Source: Streptomyces violaceusniger Tu 4113
GTDB lineage: Bacteria > Actinomycetota > Actinomycetes > Streptomycetales > Streptomycetaceae
Assembly: GCF_000147815.2 (NCBI RefSeq)
Contig: NC_015957.1
Span: forward strand, 7,998,001 to 8,062,000
Length of the DNA: 64,000 nucleotides
Direction of reading: 5' to 3'
Positions 36,003 to 46,878 of the stretch are shown here, piece by piece. The position numbers and the translations under genes are program-made. The first letter of the stretch is position 1. Every line of letters begins with the position of its first letter. The notes under the pieces were generated by a model that had not been told where the DNA came from, made no database searches, and saw only the letters and a list, made by a program, of their open reading frames with translations.

Positions 36003-36407
36003 GCACACCCCTGGTGGAAGCAAGAACCAGCAAGCACCGGACATGAAGAGCCGGTAAAGACTTGCGCGTACCACGCCACTCTAGACGTAGCGGATACGCC
36101 GCCCGCCGCCGGGGTCCCTCGTGTTGAAGGGGCACCGCAAGGCACTCGCAAGGCACCCGCAAGGCGCCCGTAAGGCGGCCACGCCCGGCGGACGACGGGC
36201 CGGGCAAGGCCCGGAACGGCGCCTTCCGCAGGGTCCGGGACGCCGTCCGGACGGGCCCCGGAGGGAATGCGGCCACCTCGGAATTCGTTCCTTATCCCGT
36301 TGAGTGGAACTCGAAAAGATGACCGTTGTTCCAGGGGTAGGCTCGACATCGCCGGTGCACATACGGTCACCGGATTTCGACATTGTGGAGAGGAGCCCTG
36401 ACTCAGG
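36003..36407. other. ctaB-tkt divergent intergenic region with 11-bp repeat
   Basis: Bases 36137-36180 hold four copies of GCAAGGCACCC-like 11-bp units. The right part, from about 36280, is less GC-rich and must contain the promoter of the pentose-phosphate operon, but I cannot fix the hexamers. GGAGAGGAG lies upstream of the tkt GTG. Confidence 0.55.
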
Positions 36408-38486
36408 GTGAGCACCAAGCCGACTACCACAGACCTCGAGTGGACCGATCTGGACCGGCAGGCCGTCGACACGACCCGGGTCCTGGCCATGGACTCCGTA
36501 CAGAAGGTCGGTAACGGCCACCCTGGCACGGCCATGAGCCTCGCGCCCGCCGCGTACCTGCTCTTCCAGAAGCTGATGCGGCACGACCCGTCCGACGCGG
36601 ACTGGACGGGCCGCGACCGCTTCGTGCTGTCTCCGGGGCACACCAGCCTCACCCTCTACGTCCAGCTCTACCTGGCGGGCTTCGGGCTGGAGCTCGAGGA
36701 TCTGCGGTCGTTCCGCACCTGGGGCAGCAAGACCCCGGGCCACCCGGAGTACGGCCACACCACCGGTGTCGAGACCACCACCGGCCCCCTGGGCCAGGGC
36801 ATCGCCAACGCGGTGGGCATGGCGATGGCCGCCCGCTACGAGCGTGGCCTGTTCGACCCGGAGGCGCCCGAGGGCGCCTCTCCGTTCGACCACACCATCT
36901 GGGCCATCGTCTCCGACGGCGACCTGGAGGAGGGCATCTCTGCCGAGGCGTCCTCGCTGGCCGGCCACCAGAAGCTGGGCAACATCGTCGCCCTGTACGA
37001 CGACAACCACATCTCGATCGAGGGCGACACCGCGACCGCGCTCTCCGAGGACGTGCTGAAGCGCTACGAGGCGTACGGCTGGCACGTCCAGCGCATCGAG
37101 CAGGCCGAGACCGGCGACTTCGACATCCACGCGCTGTACGCGGCGCTCAAGGCGGCGCAGGCCGAGACCGAGCGCCCCTCGATCATCGCGGCCCGTACGA
37201 TCATCGCCTGGCCCGCCCCGAACGCGCAGAACACCGAGGCGTCGCACGGCTCGGCGCTCGGCGCCGACGAGGTCGCCGCCACCAAGCGCGTCCTCGGCTT
37301 CGACCCCGAGCAGCACTTCGCGGTCGAGACGGACGTCATCAACCACACCCGCGCCCTGGTCGACCGCGGCCGCGAGGCGCACGCCGCCTGGGACAAGAAG
37401 GTCCAGGAGTGGCGGAACGCCAACCCCGAGCGGGCCGCCCTGTTCGACCGGATCACCGCGGGCGAGCTGCCCGAGGGCTGGGAGTCCGTGCTGCCGGTCT
37501 TCGAGCCGGGCAAGGACGTCGCCACCCGTAAGGCGTCCGGCCAGGTGCTCAAGGCGCTCGGCGGGGTGCTCCCCGAGCTGTGGGGCGGCTCCGCCGACCT
37601 CGCGGGCTCCAACAACACCACGATCGACGCGTCCTCGTCCTTCCTCCCGAAGGGCAACCCGCTGCCGGAGGCCGACCCGTACGGCCGCACCGTGCACTTC
37701 GGCATCCGCGAGCACGCCATGGGCTCGACCATGAACGGCATCGCGCTGCACGGCAACACCCGTGTCTACGGCGGCACCTTCCTGGTCTTCTCCGACTACA
37801 TGCGCCCGGCCGTCCGGCTCGCCGCGCTGATGAAGCTGCCGGTCACCTACGTGTGGACGCACGACTCCATCGGCCTCGGCGAGGACGGCCCGACCCACCA
37901 GCCGGTGGAGCACCTCTCGGTGCTGCGCGCCATCCCGGGCCTGAACGTCGTCCGCCCGGCCGACGCCAACGAGACGGCCATCGCCTGGCGCGAGATCACC
38001 CGCCGCCACAGCGAAAACCCGGCTCCGCACGGCCTCGCGCTGACCCGGCAGAACGTGCCGACCTACGAGGCCAGTGAGGACGCCGCCAAGGGCGGTTACG
38101 TCCTCTTCGAGGCCGAGGGCGGCCGGCCGCAGGTCATCCTCATCGGCACCGGTTCCGAGGTGCAGCTCGCCGTGGAGGCGCGTGAGCAGCTCCAGGCCGC
38201 CGGGATTCCGACCCGCGTCGTGTCAATGCCCTCGGTCGAGTGGTTCGAGGAGCAGGACAGGGGGTACCGGGAGACAGTGCTGCCGCCGTCCGTCAAGGCC
38301 CGCGTGGCCGTCGAGGCGGGTATCGGCCTGACCTGGTACCGCTACGTCGGCGAAGCCGGCCGCATCGTCTCGCTGGAGCACTTCGGCGCCTCCGCCGACT
38401 ACAAGGTGCTCTTCCGGGAGTTCGGCCTCACCGCCGAGGCCGTGGTCACCGCCGCCCGCGAGTCTCTCGACGCCGCCGGGCGCTGA
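36408..38486 (+). CDS. tkt: Transketolase
   Basis: 692 residues from a GTG. It moves two-carbon units between sugar phosphates with thiamine diphosphate. The cofactor site VSDGDLEEGISAEASSLAG is near residue 170, the HPGTAMSLAP and GHTSLTLY entry histidines near 40 and 75, and the C-terminal half has IREHAMGSTMNGIALHG and HDSIGLGEDGPTHQPVEHL. It is the first gene of tkt-tal-zwf-opcA-pgl. Confidence 0.96.
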   Translation: MSTKPTTTDLEWTDLDRQAVDTTRVLAMDSVQKVGNGHPGTAMSLAPAAYLLFQKLMRHDPSDADWTGRDRFVLSPGHTSLTLYVQLYLAGFGLELEDLRSFRTWGSKTPGHPEYGHTTGVETTTGPLGQGIANAVGMAMAARYERGLFDPEAPEGASPFDHTIWAIVSDGDLEEGISAEASSLAGHQKLGNIVALYDDNHISIEGDTATALSEDVLKRYEAYGWHVQRIEQAETGDFDIHALYAALKAAQAETERPSIIAARTIIAWPAPNAQNTEASHGSALGADEVAATKRVLGFDPEQHFAVETDVINHTRALVDRGREAHAAWDKKVQEWRNANPERAALFDRITAGELPEGWESVLPVFEPGKDVATRKASGQVLKALGGVLPELWGGSADLAGSNNTTIDASSSFLPKGNPLPEADPYGRTVHFGIREHAMGSTMNGIALHGNTRVYGGTFLVFSDYMRPAVRLAALMKLPVTYVWTHDSIGLGEDGPTHQPVEHLSVLRAIPGLNVVRPADANETAIAWREITRRHSENPAPHGLALTRQNVPTYEASEDAAKGGYVLFEAEGGRPQVILIGTGSEVQLAVEAREQLQAAGIPTRVVSMPSVEWFEEQDRGYRETVLPPSVKARVAVEAGIGLTWYRYVGEAGRIVSLEHFGASADYKVLFREFGLTAEAVVTAARESLDAAGR

Positions 38487-38531
38487 CACCCCGCAGACGA
38501 CTTAGTAGCGACGAGTAGGAGAACACACCCC

Positions 38532-39650
38532 ATGACAGACGCACTCAAGCGGCTGGCCGACGAAGGCGTCGCGATCTGGCTCGACGACCTCTCCCGCAAG
38601 AGGATCACCTCCGGCAACCTGGCCGAGCTGATCGACCAGCAGCATGTCGTAGGCGTCACCACCAACCCGTCGATCTTCCAGAAGGCGATCTCCAGCGGTG
38701 AGGGCTACCAGCAGCAGGTGGCCGACCTCGCGGTCCGGGGGCTCACCGTCGAGGAAGCCGTCCGCATGATCACCACGGCGGACGTCCGCGACGCGGCCGA
38801 CATCCTCCGGCCGGTCTACGACGCGACGGGCGGGCAGGACGGCCGGGTCTCCATCGAGGTCGACCCGCGCCTGGCCCACAACACGGCCGCCACCATCGCC
38901 GAGGCCAAGCAGCTCGCCTGGCTGGTGGACCGGCCCAACACCTTCATCAAGATCCCGGCGACCGAGGCGGGGCTGCCCGCGATCACCGAGGTGATCGGCC
39001 TGGGCATCAGCGTCAATGTCACGCTGATCTTCTCCCTGGAGCGGTACCGCGCGGTCATGGACGCCTTCCTGACCGGTCTGGAGAAGGCCAAGGCCGCGGG
39101 CCTGGACCTGCAGAAGATCCACTCGGTGGCGTCCTTCTTCGTCTCCCGCGTGGACACCGAGATCGACAAGCGCATCGACAAGCTCGGCACCGATGAGGCC
39201 AAGGCGCTGCGCGGCAAGGCCGCCATCGCCAACGCCCGCCTCGCGTACCAGGCGTACGAGGAGGTCTTCAGCTCCGACCGCTGGGCCGCCCTGGACCGGG
39301 CGAACGCCAACAAGCAGCGTCCGCTGTGGGCCTCGACCGGCGTCAAGGACCCGGCGTACAAGGACACCATGTACGTCGAGGAGCTGGTCGCCCCCGGCAC
39401 CGTCAACACCATGCCGGAGGCCACCCTGGAGGCGGTCGCCGACCACGGCGAGATCCGCGGCGACACCGTGCGCGGCACCTACGAGCAGGCCAAGGCCGAC
39501 ATCGACGCGCTGGCCGGGATCGGGATCTCCTACGACGAGGTCGTTAAGGTCCTGGAAGACGAGGGCGTCGAGAAGTTCGAGTCCTCCTGGAACGACCTGC
39601 TGAAGTCCACCGAGGCGGAGCTCAAGCGCCTCGCACCCTCGGAGGCGTGA
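38532..39650 (+). CDS. tal: Transaldolase
   Basis: 372 residues, actinobacterial long form. The Schiff-base lysine is Lys140 ([12 protein letters not shown]), with GVTTNPSIF and [11 protein letters not shown] supporting the barrel. It exchanges three-carbon units in the pentose-phosphate pathway. AGTAGGAG lies before the ATG, 45 bases after tkt. Confidence 0.96.
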   Translation: MTDALKRLADEGVAIWLDDLSRKRITSGNLAELIDQQHVVGVTTNPSIFQKAISSGEGYQQQVADLAVRGLTVEEAVRMITTADVRDAADILRPVYDATGGQDGRVSIEVDPRLAHNTAATIAEAKQLAWLVDRPNTFIKIPATEAGLPAITEVIGLGISVNVTLIFSLERYRAVMDAFLTGLEKAKAAGLDLQKIHSVASFFVSRVDTEIDKRIDKLGTDEAKALRGKAAIANARLAYQAYEEVFSSDRWAALDRANANKQRPLWASTGVKDPAYKDTMYVEELVAPGTVNTMPEATLEAVADHGEIRGDTVRGTYEQAKADIDALAGIGISYDEVVKVLEDEGVEKFESSWNDLLKSTEAELKRLAPSEA

Positions 39651-39654
39651 AACC

Positions 39655-41178
39655 GTGACCAGCAGCAATCCGCTGCGTGACCCACGAGACCGACGGCTCC
39701 CGCGCATCGCGGGGCCGTCCGGCCTCGTGATCTTCGGCGTCACGGGCGATCTGTCCCGTAAGAAGTTGATGCCCGCCATCTACGACCTGGCCAACCGCGG
39801 GCTGCTGCCGCCCGGCTTCTCGCTGGTCGGCTTCGCCCGCCGCGACTGGGAGGACGAGGACTTCTCCCAGGTCGTGCACGACGCGGTCAAGGAGCACGCG
39901 CGGACCCCGTTCCGCGAGGAGGTCTGGCAGCAGCTCGCCGAGGGGTTCCGCTTCGTACCCGGCTCGTTCTCCGACGACGAGGCGTTCACGACCCTGCGGG
40001 CGACCATAGAGGAGCTCGACAAGGCGCGCGGCACCGGCGGGAACTTCGCCTTCTATCTGTCGGTCCCGCCGAAGTTCTTCCCCACCGTCGTCCAGCAGCT
40101 CAAGAAGCACGGGCTGTCGCAGGGCCAGGGCGACTCCTGGCGGCGCGCCGTCATCGAGAAGCCCTTCGGCCACGACCTGAAGAGCGCCCAGGAGCTCAAC
40201 CAGGTCGTCCACGAGGTCTTCCGGCCCGGCGATGTCTTCCGGATCGACCACTACCTGGGCAAGGAGACGGTCCAGAACATCATGGCGCTGCGCTTCGCCA
40301 ACACGATGTTCGAGCCGATCTGGAACCGGTCGTACGTCGACCATGTGCAGATCACCATGGCCGAGGACATCGGCATCGGCGGGCGCGCGGGCTACTACGA
40401 CGGCATCGGCGCGGCCCGTGACGTCATCCAGAACCACCTGCTGCAGCTCCTCGCACTGACCGCCATGGAGGAGCCCGCCTCCTTCGGGGCGTCCTCCCTG
40501 GTCACCGAGAAGCTGAAGGCGCTCCGGGCGGTCAAGCTGCCCAAGGACCTGGGCAAGCACACGGTCCGCGGGCAGTACGCCCCCGGCTGGCAGGGCGGCC
40601 AGGAGGTGCACGGCTATCTCGAGGAGGAGGGCATCGACCCCCACTCGAAGACCGACACCTACGCCGCGATCAAGCTGGAGATCGACAACCGCCGCTGGGC
40701 GGGTGTCCCCTTCTACCTGCGCGCCGGCAAGCGGCTGGGGCGGCGGGTCACCGAGATCGCGGTGGTCTTCCAGCGCGCCCCGCACTCCCCCTTCGATGCC
40801 ACCGACACCCAGGAGCTCGGGCAGAACGCCCTGGTCATCCGGGTGCAGCCGGACGAGGGCGTCACCATCCGGTTCGGCTCCAAGGTGCCCGGCACCTCCA
40901 TGGAGATCCGGGACGTGACGATGGACTTCCAGTACGGCGAGTCCTTCACCGAGTCCAGCCCCGAGGCGTACGAGCGGCTGCTGCTCGATGTCCTGCTGGG
41001 CGAGGCGAACCTCTTCCCCCGCCATGAGGAGGTCGAGCAGTCCTGGCGGATCCTCGACCCGATCGAGGAGTACTGGGAGAAGCACGGCAGGCCCGAGCAG
41101 TACACGGCCGGGACCTGGGGGCCGAAAGCCGCGGACGAGATGCTCGCACGAGACGGACGGAGCTGGCGGCGGCCATGA
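39655..41178 (+). CDS. zwf: Glucose-6-phosphate 1-dehydrogenase
   Basis: 507 residues. NADP binding by VIFGVTGDLSRKKLMPAIY near residue 25, substrate binding and catalysis at RIDHYLGKETVQN near residue 200, and EKPFGHDL with its conserved Lys. It makes 6-phosphogluconolactone and NADPH. It starts at a GTG 4 bases after tal and overlaps opcA by ATGA. Length is normal. Confidence 0.96.
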   Translation: MTSSNPLRDPRDRRLPRIAGPSGLVIFGVTGDLSRKKLMPAIYDLANRGLLPPGFSLVGFARRDWEDEDFSQVVHDAVKEHARTPFREEVWQQLAEGFRFVPGSFSDDEAFTTLRATIEELDKARGTGGNFAFYLSVPPKFFPTVVQQLKKHGLSQGQGDSWRRAVIEKPFGHDLKSAQELNQVVHEVFRPGDVFRIDHYLGKETVQNIMALRFANTMFEPIWNRSYVDHVQITMAEDIGIGGRAGYYDGIGAARDVIQNHLLQLLALTAMEEPASFGASSLVTEKLKALRAVKLPKDLGKHTVRGQYAPGWQGGQEVHGYLEEEGIDPHSKTDTYAAIKLEIDNRRWAGVPFYLRAGKRLGRRVTEIAVVFQRAPHSPFDATDTQELGQNALVIRVQPDEGVTIRFGSKVPGTSMEIRDVTMDFQYGESFTESSPEAYERLLLDVLLGEANLFPRHEEVEQSWRILDPIEEYWEKHGRPEQYTAGTWGPKAADEMLARDGRSWRRP

Positions 41179-42323
41179 ACATCGATCTCACGGACACCAC
41201 GTCCAGCCGGATCAACTCCGCTCTGATCCAGGCGCGCCGGTCCACCGGTACGCCGGCCGTGGGCATGGTGCTGACCCTCGTCATCGTCACCGACGAGGGC
41301 AATCACTACGACGCGCTGCGGGCGGCGAGCGACGCGTCCAAGGAACACCCCTCGCGCATCCTGGTCGTCATCAAGCGGCCCGGCCGGTCGCCGCGCGACC
41401 GCAAGATCGCCCGGATGGACGCCGAGGTGCGGGTCGGCGGCGAGACCGGTACCGGCGAGACGGTGCTGCTGCGGCTGCACGGCGAGCTCGCCAACCACGC
41501 CTACTCGGTGGTCCTGCCCCTGCTGCTGCCGGACGCCCCGGTGGTGGTGTGGTGGCCGGAGGACGCCCCCGAGCACCCCAGCGAGGACCTGCTCGGACAG
41601 CTCGCCCAGCGCCGGATCACCGACGCCCAGGCCACCGAGGACCCGGTCGCGGCCCTCGGGCTGCGGGCCGCGACCTACACCCCGGGCGACACCGATCTGG
41701 CCTGGACCCGGATCACCCCGTGGCGCAGCGTTCTGGCCGCCGCCCTGGACCAGCGGCACTCCCCGATCACCTCCGCGGTCGTCGAGGGCGAGGCGTACAA
41801 CCCGAGCAGCGAGCTGCTCGCGCTGTGGCTCGCCGAGCGGCTGGGGGTGCCGGTGAACCGGCAGGTCTCGGAGGGCCCCGGGCTCACCGCGGTGCGGCTG
41901 GAGACGGCCGACGGCGTGATCTGCCTGGACCGGGCGAACGGCTCGCTGGCCGAGCTGGCGATGCCGGGCCAGCCCGACCGGCACGTGGCGCTGCAGCGGC
42001 GTGAGGTCTCGGAGCTGATCGCCGAGGAGCTGCGCCGGCTGGACCCCGACGAGATCTACGCGTCGTCGGTGAAGTTCGGCGTGAACAAGCTGGGCCAGGG
42101 CGGCGTGGGCACGCTGGAGCGGGACGCCAAGGCCGCCCCGGAGACTCAGGTGGCACCCCCGGACCGGCCGCCGCTGCCGACCCGGGACCCGGAGGCGCCG
42201 CCGGAGCATGCGCCCGGTTCGCCGAAGAACCCACCGCAGGCACCGGCACAGCCGCCGGCTCCCAAGCCTCACCCCCCGGCGAAGGCCCAGGAGCGGAAGG
42301 CGGACGGGAAGGCGGACAAGTGA
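41175..42323 (+). CDS. opcA: Glucose-6-phosphate dehydrogenase assembly protein OpcA
   Basis: 382 residues. It is an allosteric partner needed for full activity of Zwf in cyanobacteria and actinobacteria. Recognisable blocks are NHYDALRAASDASKEHPSRI, VLPLLLPDAPVVVWWPEDAP and YNPSSELLALWLAERL. The last 65 residues are a Pro/Ala/Lys-rich, likely disordered tail (PPLPTRDPEAPPEHAP). It overlaps zwf and pgl by 4 bases each. Confidence 0.94.
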   Translation: MNIDLTDTTSSRINSALIQARRSTGTPAVGMVLTLVIVTDEGNHYDALRAASDASKEHPSRILVVIKRPGRSPRDRKIARMDAEVRVGGETGTGETVLLRLHGELANHAYSVVLPLLLPDAPVVVWWPEDAPEHPSEDLLGQLAQRRITDAQATEDPVAALGLRAATYTPGDTDLAWTRITPWRSVLAAALDQRHSPITSAVVEGEAYNPSSELLALWLAERLGVPVNRQVSEGPGLTAVRLETADGVICLDRANGSLAELAMPGQPDRHVALQRREVSELIAEELRRLDPDEIYASSVKFGVNKLGQGGVGTLERDAKAAPETQVAPPDRPPLPTRDPEAPPEHAPGSPKNPPQAPAQPPAPKPHPPAKAQERKADGKADK

Positions 42324-43102
42324 CCGCACCACAGGTGGTCGTCCACCGCGACAAGGAGCTGATGGCCCAGGCCGCGGCGGCCCGGCTGATCACGAAGATC
42401 GTGGACGCCCAGGCCGCCCGTGGCTCCGCCTCGGTCGTCCTGACCGGCGGGCGCAACGGCAACGGCCTGCTGGCCGCGCTCGCCGCCTCCCCGGCGCGTG
42501 ACGCGGTCGACTGGTCGCGGCTGGACCTGTGGTGGGGCGATGAGCGATTCCTGCCGGAGGGCCACCCCGACCGCAATGTCACCCAGGCCCGCGAGGCGCT
42601 GCTGGACACGGTGGAGCTGGACCCGGCGCGGGTGCACGCGATGCCCGCGTCCGACGGAGCGAACGGCGGTGACGTGGACGCCGCGGCCGAGGCGTACGCC
42701 GCCGAGCTGGCCCGGGCCGCGCGGCCGGAGAACCACGGCGCGGTGCCGTCGTTCGACGTGCTGCTGCTGGGCGTCGGCCCGGACACCCATGTGGCCTCGC
42801 TCTTCCCCGAACTGCCCGCCGTCCGGGAGACCGAGCGGATGGTGGTCGGGGTGCGCGGCGCGCCCAAGCCGCCGCCCGTACGGATCTCGCTGACCCTGCC
42901 CGCGATCCGCGCGGCACAGGAGGTGTGGCTGCTGGCGGCCGGTGAGGACAAGGCGAGGGCGGTCACGATAGCCCTGTCGGGTGCCGGGGAGGTGCAGGCT
43001 CCGGCGGCCGGCGCGTACGGCCGCCGCCGCACGCTGTGGCTGCTGGACCGGGCCGCGGCGGCGGGTCTGCCGCGCGAGCTGTACCCCCCGGCGTCGCCGT
43101 AA
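42320..43102 (+). CDS. pgl: 6-phosphogluconolactonase
   Basis: 260 residues of the glucosamine-6-phosphate isomerase-like fold. VVLTGGRNGNGLLAAL, WWGDERFLPEGHPDRN, LLLGVGPDTHVASLFP and the RISLTLPAIRAA strand are the family motifs, including the active-site His of DTHVASLFP. It hydrolyses the lactone made by Zwf. It starts at a GTG overlapping the opcA stop and is last in the operon, before a strong hairpin. Confidence 0.95.
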   Translation: MTAPQVVVHRDKELMAQAAAARLITKIVDAQAARGSASVVLTGGRNGNGLLAALAASPARDAVDWSRLDLWWGDERFLPEGHPDRNVTQAREALLDTVELDPARVHAMPASDGANGGDVDAAAEAYAAELARAARPENHGAVPSFDVLLLGVGPDTHVASLFPELPAVRETERMVVGVRGAPKPPPVRISLTLPAIRAAQEVWLLAAGEDKARAVTIALSGAGEVQAPAAGAYGRRRTLWLLDRAAAAGLPRELYPPASP

Positions 43103-43116
43103 CCCTCATATCGCAC

Positions 43117-43153
43117 ACGATCCCCCGCGCGCCTCGGGCGCCCGGGGGATCGT
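43117..43153 (+). terminator. Hairpin terminator after pgl
   Basis: ACGATCCCCCG and CGGGGGATCGT form a perfect 11-bp stem 15 bases after the pgl stop, followed on the plus strand by CGCGTTTTCCC. It probably ends the pentose-phosphate operon. Confidence 0.85.
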
Positions 43154-43173
43154 CGCGTTTTCCCTGCTGTTCC

Positions 43174-43218
43174 GTGCTCTTCGTGCTGTTCGTGCTCTTC
43201 GTACTCTCCGTGCTCTTG
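43174..43218. repeat. 9-bp tandem repeat between pgl and pgi
   Basis: Five copies of GTGCTSTTC-like 9-base units follow the terminator and end 15 bases before the pgi stop codon. Confidence 0.75.
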
Positions 43219-43232
43219 CGCGCCTCGGGACC

Positions 43233-44894
43233 TCAGCGGCCGCGCAGCGAGCGGTAGGTGGCCACCAGATGCTCGGTGGAGGTGTCAAGACCCGGCACCT
43301 CGGCGCCCTCGGTCAGGGCGGGCTCGACGCGCTTGGCGAGCACCTTGCCCAGCTCCACTCCCCACTGGTCGAAGGAGTCGATGTTCCAGACGGCGCCCTG
43401 GACGAAGACCTTGTGCTCATAGAGGGCGACGAGCTGGCCCAGCACCCACGGGCTGAGCTCGGAGGCGAGGATCGTGGTGGTGGGGCGGTTGCCGGGGAAG
43501 GTCTTGTGCGGCACCAGCTCCTCGGGCACCCCCTCGGCGGCGACCTCCTCGGAGGTCTTGCCGAAGGCCAGCGCCTGGCCCTGGGCGAAGAGGTTGGCCA
43601 TCAGCAGATCGTGGTGGGACTCCAGCCCGGGCGGCAGATCCTTCACCGGCCGCGCAAAGCCGATCAGATCGGCCGGGACCAGCTTGGTGCCCTGGTGGAG
43701 CAGTTGGTAATAGGCGTGCTGGCCGTTGGTGCCGGGGGTGCCCCAGACGATCGGGCCGGTCTGCCAGCGGACGGGGTTGCCGTCCCGGTCCACGGACTTG
43801 CCGTTGGACTCCATGTCGAGCTGCTGCAGATAATCGGTGAACTTCGACAGATAGTGGCTGTACGGCAGGACGGCATGCGCCTGGGCGTCGTGGAAATTGT
43901 CGTACCAGATGCCCAACAGGCCCATCAGCAGGGGGACGTTCTCCTCCGGCGGGGCGGAGGCGAAATGCTCGTCGACCAGATGGAAGCCGGCCAGCATCTC
44001 GCGGAAGCAGTCTGGGCCGATGGCGACCATCAGGGAGAGGCCGATGGCCGAGTCGAAGGAATAGCGCCCGCCGACCCAGTCCCAGAACCCGAACATGTTG
44101 TCGGTGTCGATGCCGAACTCGGCGACCTTCTCGGCATTGGTCGACACCGCCACGAAGTGCTTGGCGACGGCCTCCTCACCGGCCCGCAGGCCGGTCAGCA
44201 GCCAGTCGCGGGCGGAGAGGGCGTTGGTAATGGTCTCGACGGTGGTGAAGGTCTTGGACGCGACGATGAACAGCGTCTCGGCCGGGTCCAGGTCGCGCAC
44301 CGCCTCATGCAGATCCGCGCCGTCCACATTGGAGACGAACCGGAACGTCATCGAGCGGTCGGAATAGGCGCGCAGCGCCTCGTACGCCATCTTCGGGCCC
44401 AGATCGGAGCCGCCGATGCCGATGTTGACAACGTTCTTGATCCGCTTGCCGGTGTGGCCGGTCCAGTCGCCGGACCTGATGCGGTCGGTGAAGACGGTCA
44501 TCTTGGCGAGCACGGCGTGCACTTCGCCGACGACGTCCTCGTCGCCCAGCTTGATCTCCGCGGAGTGCGGTGCGCGCAGCGCGATGTGCAGCACCGCGCG
44601 GTCCTCGGTGGTGTTGATCCGCTCACCGCGGAACATGGCGTCCCGCAGCTCGGCCACCTTGGTGGCCCGCGCCAGCTCGCGCAGCAGCCGCAGGGTCTCG
44701 TCGGTCACCAGGTGCTTGGAGTAGTCGACGTGGAGATCGCCGACCTGAAGGGTGAGGCGGCGCCCGCGCTCCGGGTCGCCCGCGAACAGGTCGCGCAGAT
44801 GCGCGTCGCCCAGCTCCTTGCGGTGTGCGGCCAGCGCATGCCATTCCGGCAGCTGGTCCAGCCTGGTGCGGCCTTCCATGGTCATCTCGGACAT
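43233..44894 (-). CDS. pgi: Glucose-6-phosphate isomerase
   Basis: 553 residues. Interconverts glucose- and fructose-6-phosphate. Family landmarks are [18 protein letters not shown] near residue 155, the [15 protein letters not shown] phosphate loop near 210, [20 protein letters not shown] (with catalytic Glu/His nearby) near 350 and [10 protein letters not shown] near the C-terminus. It is convergent with the pgl operon and alone in its transcription unit. Confidence 0.96.
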   Translation of the reverse strand: MSEMTMEGRTRLDQLPEWHALAAHRKELGDAHLRDLFAGDPERGRRLTLQVGDLHVDYSKHLVTDETLRLLRELARATKVAELRDAMFRGERINTTEDRAVLHIALRAPHSAEIKLGDEDVVGEVHAVLAKMTVFTDRIRSGDWTGHTGKRIKNVVNIGIGGSDLGPKMAYEALRAYSDRSMTFRFVSNVDGADLHEAVRDLDPAETLFIVASKTFTTVETITNALSARDWLLTGLRAGEEAVAKHFVAVSTNAEKVAEFGIDTDNMFGFWDWVGGRYSFDSAIGLSLMVAIGPDCFREMLAGFHLVDEHFASAPPEENVPLLMGLLGIWYDNFHDAQAHAVLPYSHYLSKFTDYLQQLDMESNGKSVDRDGNPVRWQTGPIVWGTPGTNGQHAYYQLLHQGTKLVPADLIGFARPVKDLPPGLESHHDLLMANLFAQGQALAFGKTSEEVAAEGVPEELVPHKTFPGNRPTTTILASELSPWVLGQLVALYEHKVFVQGAVWNIDSFDQWGVELGKVLAKRVEPALTEGAEVPGLDTSTEHLVATYRSLRGR

Positions 44895-44935
44895 CAGCCC
44901 ACTTCTCGTCGGTGCCTGGCCCCCGTGCCACCAAC

Positions 44936-46174
44936 CTAATTGATGACGGACCGCATTCCCGGAACGAGGGCCACCACCCCGCAGACGAAGAGCGCCGCGG
45001 CCCCCAGCGCGGGGGTGTTAAGCCCCCACGCCTCGGCCATCCCCCCGCCCAGCAGCGCGCCGAGCGGGGTGCCCGCGATCGACAGGGTGCGGAAGGCGGA
45101 ACTCACCCGCCCCAGTGCCCCGTCGGGGCTGCGCTGCTGCATCATCGTCACCTCGGTCACGTTCCAGACGATCCCCGCGAAGCCGAAGAGGCCCATGGCG
45201 GCGACCGCGACCGGCAGGCTCCGTATCGCCCCGAGGGCGACCAGGGCGCCGATCTGCGCGGTGCCGCACACCACGAGGGCACGGGCGCGCCCCAGTTTTT
45301 CGGTGAGCCGGGCGGCCACCAGCCCCCCGATCACACTCCCGATCCCGTACACGGTGATGACGGCCGCATAGCCGGTGTTCCCGGCGCCCAGCCAGCCGGT
45401 GATGTGCAGCACCAGGGTGGCGATGAGCGCGCCGATGCCGATATTGCACAGCGTGGTGGAGGCGCACAGCGCCCGCAGCGTCCTGTCCCGCCACAGCACG
45501 GCCAGGCCCTCGGCGATATCGCGCCGCAGCGATCCGCCCGGCGGGCGCGGGGCCCGCTGAGGGGGCGTCACCCCCAGCGAGGCGACCAGCACGGCGGCGG
45601 CGAGATAGGTGACCGCGTCCGCCGCATACGGCATCGCGGCGCCGAGGCCCAGCAGCACCGGCACCAGCGGGGCGCCCACGAACCGGCCCATGACCTCCTG
45701 CCCGGTCATCAGCCGGGCGTTGGCCCTGCCCAGCGCCTCCTGCGCGACCACCGAGGGCAGCAGCGCCGTGGCGGCGTTGTCGAACAGGGTCTGCAGCGTG
45801 GTCAAGGCGAACGCGAAGGCGAGCAGCAGCCCAATGGTGGCCTGGTCCATCCAGACCGCGACGGCGAACCCCGCCATCAGGACGGCCCGCGCGCCGTCCA
45901 CCGCCCACATCACCCTGCGCTGGTCCACCCGGTCGGCGATCGCCCCGCCGATCAGCCCGAACAGCAGCCAAGGCAGAAAGCCGCAGGCGGTCACGAGCGA
46001 GACCAGCACCGGCGAATCGGTCAGCGAGACGGCCAGCAGCGGCAGCGCCGCACCCCGCAGGGCGTCCCCGAACCGGGAGACGACCGCGGCCGCCCACAGC
46101 CGCCCGAACCCCCCGCGCCACGCGGGCACCGCCGGCCTTCCGGCGCCCAGCTCACCGGCGTCCACCGCGGCCAT
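44936..46174 (-). CDS. MFS transporter, EntS/MFS_3-like
   Basis: 412 residues with twelve hydrophobic helices. Motif A-like [20 protein letters not shown] near residue 80 and [19 protein letters not shown] near residue 155 are typical of MFS_3 exporters related to EntS and macrolide pumps. It should sit in the plasma membrane and export an unknown small molecule. A GGGGGAT tract precedes the ATG. It is monocistronic, 41 bases upstream of pgi. Confidence 0.9.
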   Translation of the reverse strand: MAAVDAGELGAGRPAVPAWRGGFGRLWAAAVVSRFGDALRGAALPLLAVSLTDSPVLVSLVTACGFLPWLLFGLIGGAIADRVDQRRVMWAVDGARAVLMAGFAVAVWMDQATIGLLLAFAFALTTLQTLFDNAATALLPSVVAQEALGRANARLMTGQEVMGRFVGAPLVPVLLGLGAAMPYAADAVTYLAAAVLVASLGVTPPQRAPRPPGGSLRRDIAEGLAVLWRDRTLRALCASTTLCNIGIGALIATLVLHITGWLGAGNTGYAAVITVYGIGSVIGGLVAARLTEKLGRARALVVCGTAQIGALVALGAIRSLPVAVAAMGLFGFAGIVWNVTEVTMMQQRSPDGALGRVSSAFRTLSIAGTPLGALLGGGMAEAWGLNTPALGAAALFVCGVVALVPGMRSVIN

Positions 46175-46263
46175 GACGATCCCCCTATGCGTCCGCCCCC
46201 GCCCGGCGGGACGGCTCCCCCCGGAGATTCAGCACCCCACGACCGTAGCCCGCGCCACTGACA

Positions 46264-46309
46264 ACGGCCCGGCCGCGCACCCCTCACAGGAGGTGCCCGG
46301 CCGGGCCGT
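46264..46309 (-). terminator. Hairpin after the rbpA-like gene
   Basis: ACGGCCCGGCC and GGCCGGGCCGT form a perfect 11-bp stem with a 24-base loop between the rbpA-like stop (46327) and the MFS gene. It probably ends the minus-strand operon from gap onward. No clear U-tract. Confidence 0.7.
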
Positions 46310-46326
46310 CGTACCGCGTTCTGTGT

Positions 46327-46662
46327 CTAGATCTCGCCCCGGAGCTTGGCGAGTGCCTCGGCGAGAATCGCCTCGCCGTCGGCGTCGCTGCGCCGCTCCC
46401 GTACATACGCCAGATGCGTCTTGTACGGCTCGGTGCGCGGCGGGTCCGGCGGGTTGTCCCGGTCCTTGCCGGCCGGGAAGCCGCAGCGGGGGCAGTCCCA
46501 CGTGTCAGGGATCTGCGCATCGCTGGCGAAGCTCGGCACGGTCTCATGCCCGTTCGAGCACCAGAAGGAGATGCGCAGGCGCGGCGCCGATTCGCCTCGC
46601 TCGGCCTCTCCCATCGGCCCCGCTCCGACCCGGCTTCCACGGATCGCGTTGCCACTTGCCAC
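46327..46662 (-). CDS. RbpA-family RNA polymerase-binding protein
   Basis: 111 residues from a GTG behind AGGGAG. A zinc-ribbon-like set of ligands is visible: Cys35 and His39 (WCSNGHE), Cys57 and Cys60 (CPRCG). The helical C-terminus KTHLAYVRERRSDADGEAILAEAL corresponds to the sigma-contacting part of RbpA (compare THWDMLMERR in the canonical protein). The Streptomyces RbpA I remember is encoded elsewhere, so this is probably the second family member. It would tune promoter opening by housekeeping holoenzyme. Confidence 0.87.
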   Translation of the reverse strand: MASGNAIRGSRVGAGPMGEAERGESAPRLRISFWCSNGHETVPSFASDAQIPDTWDCPRCGFPAGKDRDNPPDPPRTEPYKTHLAYVRERRSDADGEAILAEALAKLRGEI

Positions 46663-46878
46663 GGTCGTAACTCCCTGCGTGATGGTGCCGCGAAGCCTCG
46701 ATTGGCAGCTTCGCCGCCCGGCGCCCCAGTCTACGTAAGGCCCAACGCGCGTCCAGTGAGAGGAGTTACACCCGTCCCCGAGGACGCCATGCCATCATAG
46801 GCCGCATATGGGCCCCGCTGACGACGGTACGTCAGTTATCGGGCGTCGGCCGGGCCCTCAGCGGGCCCCGCCGGAGCC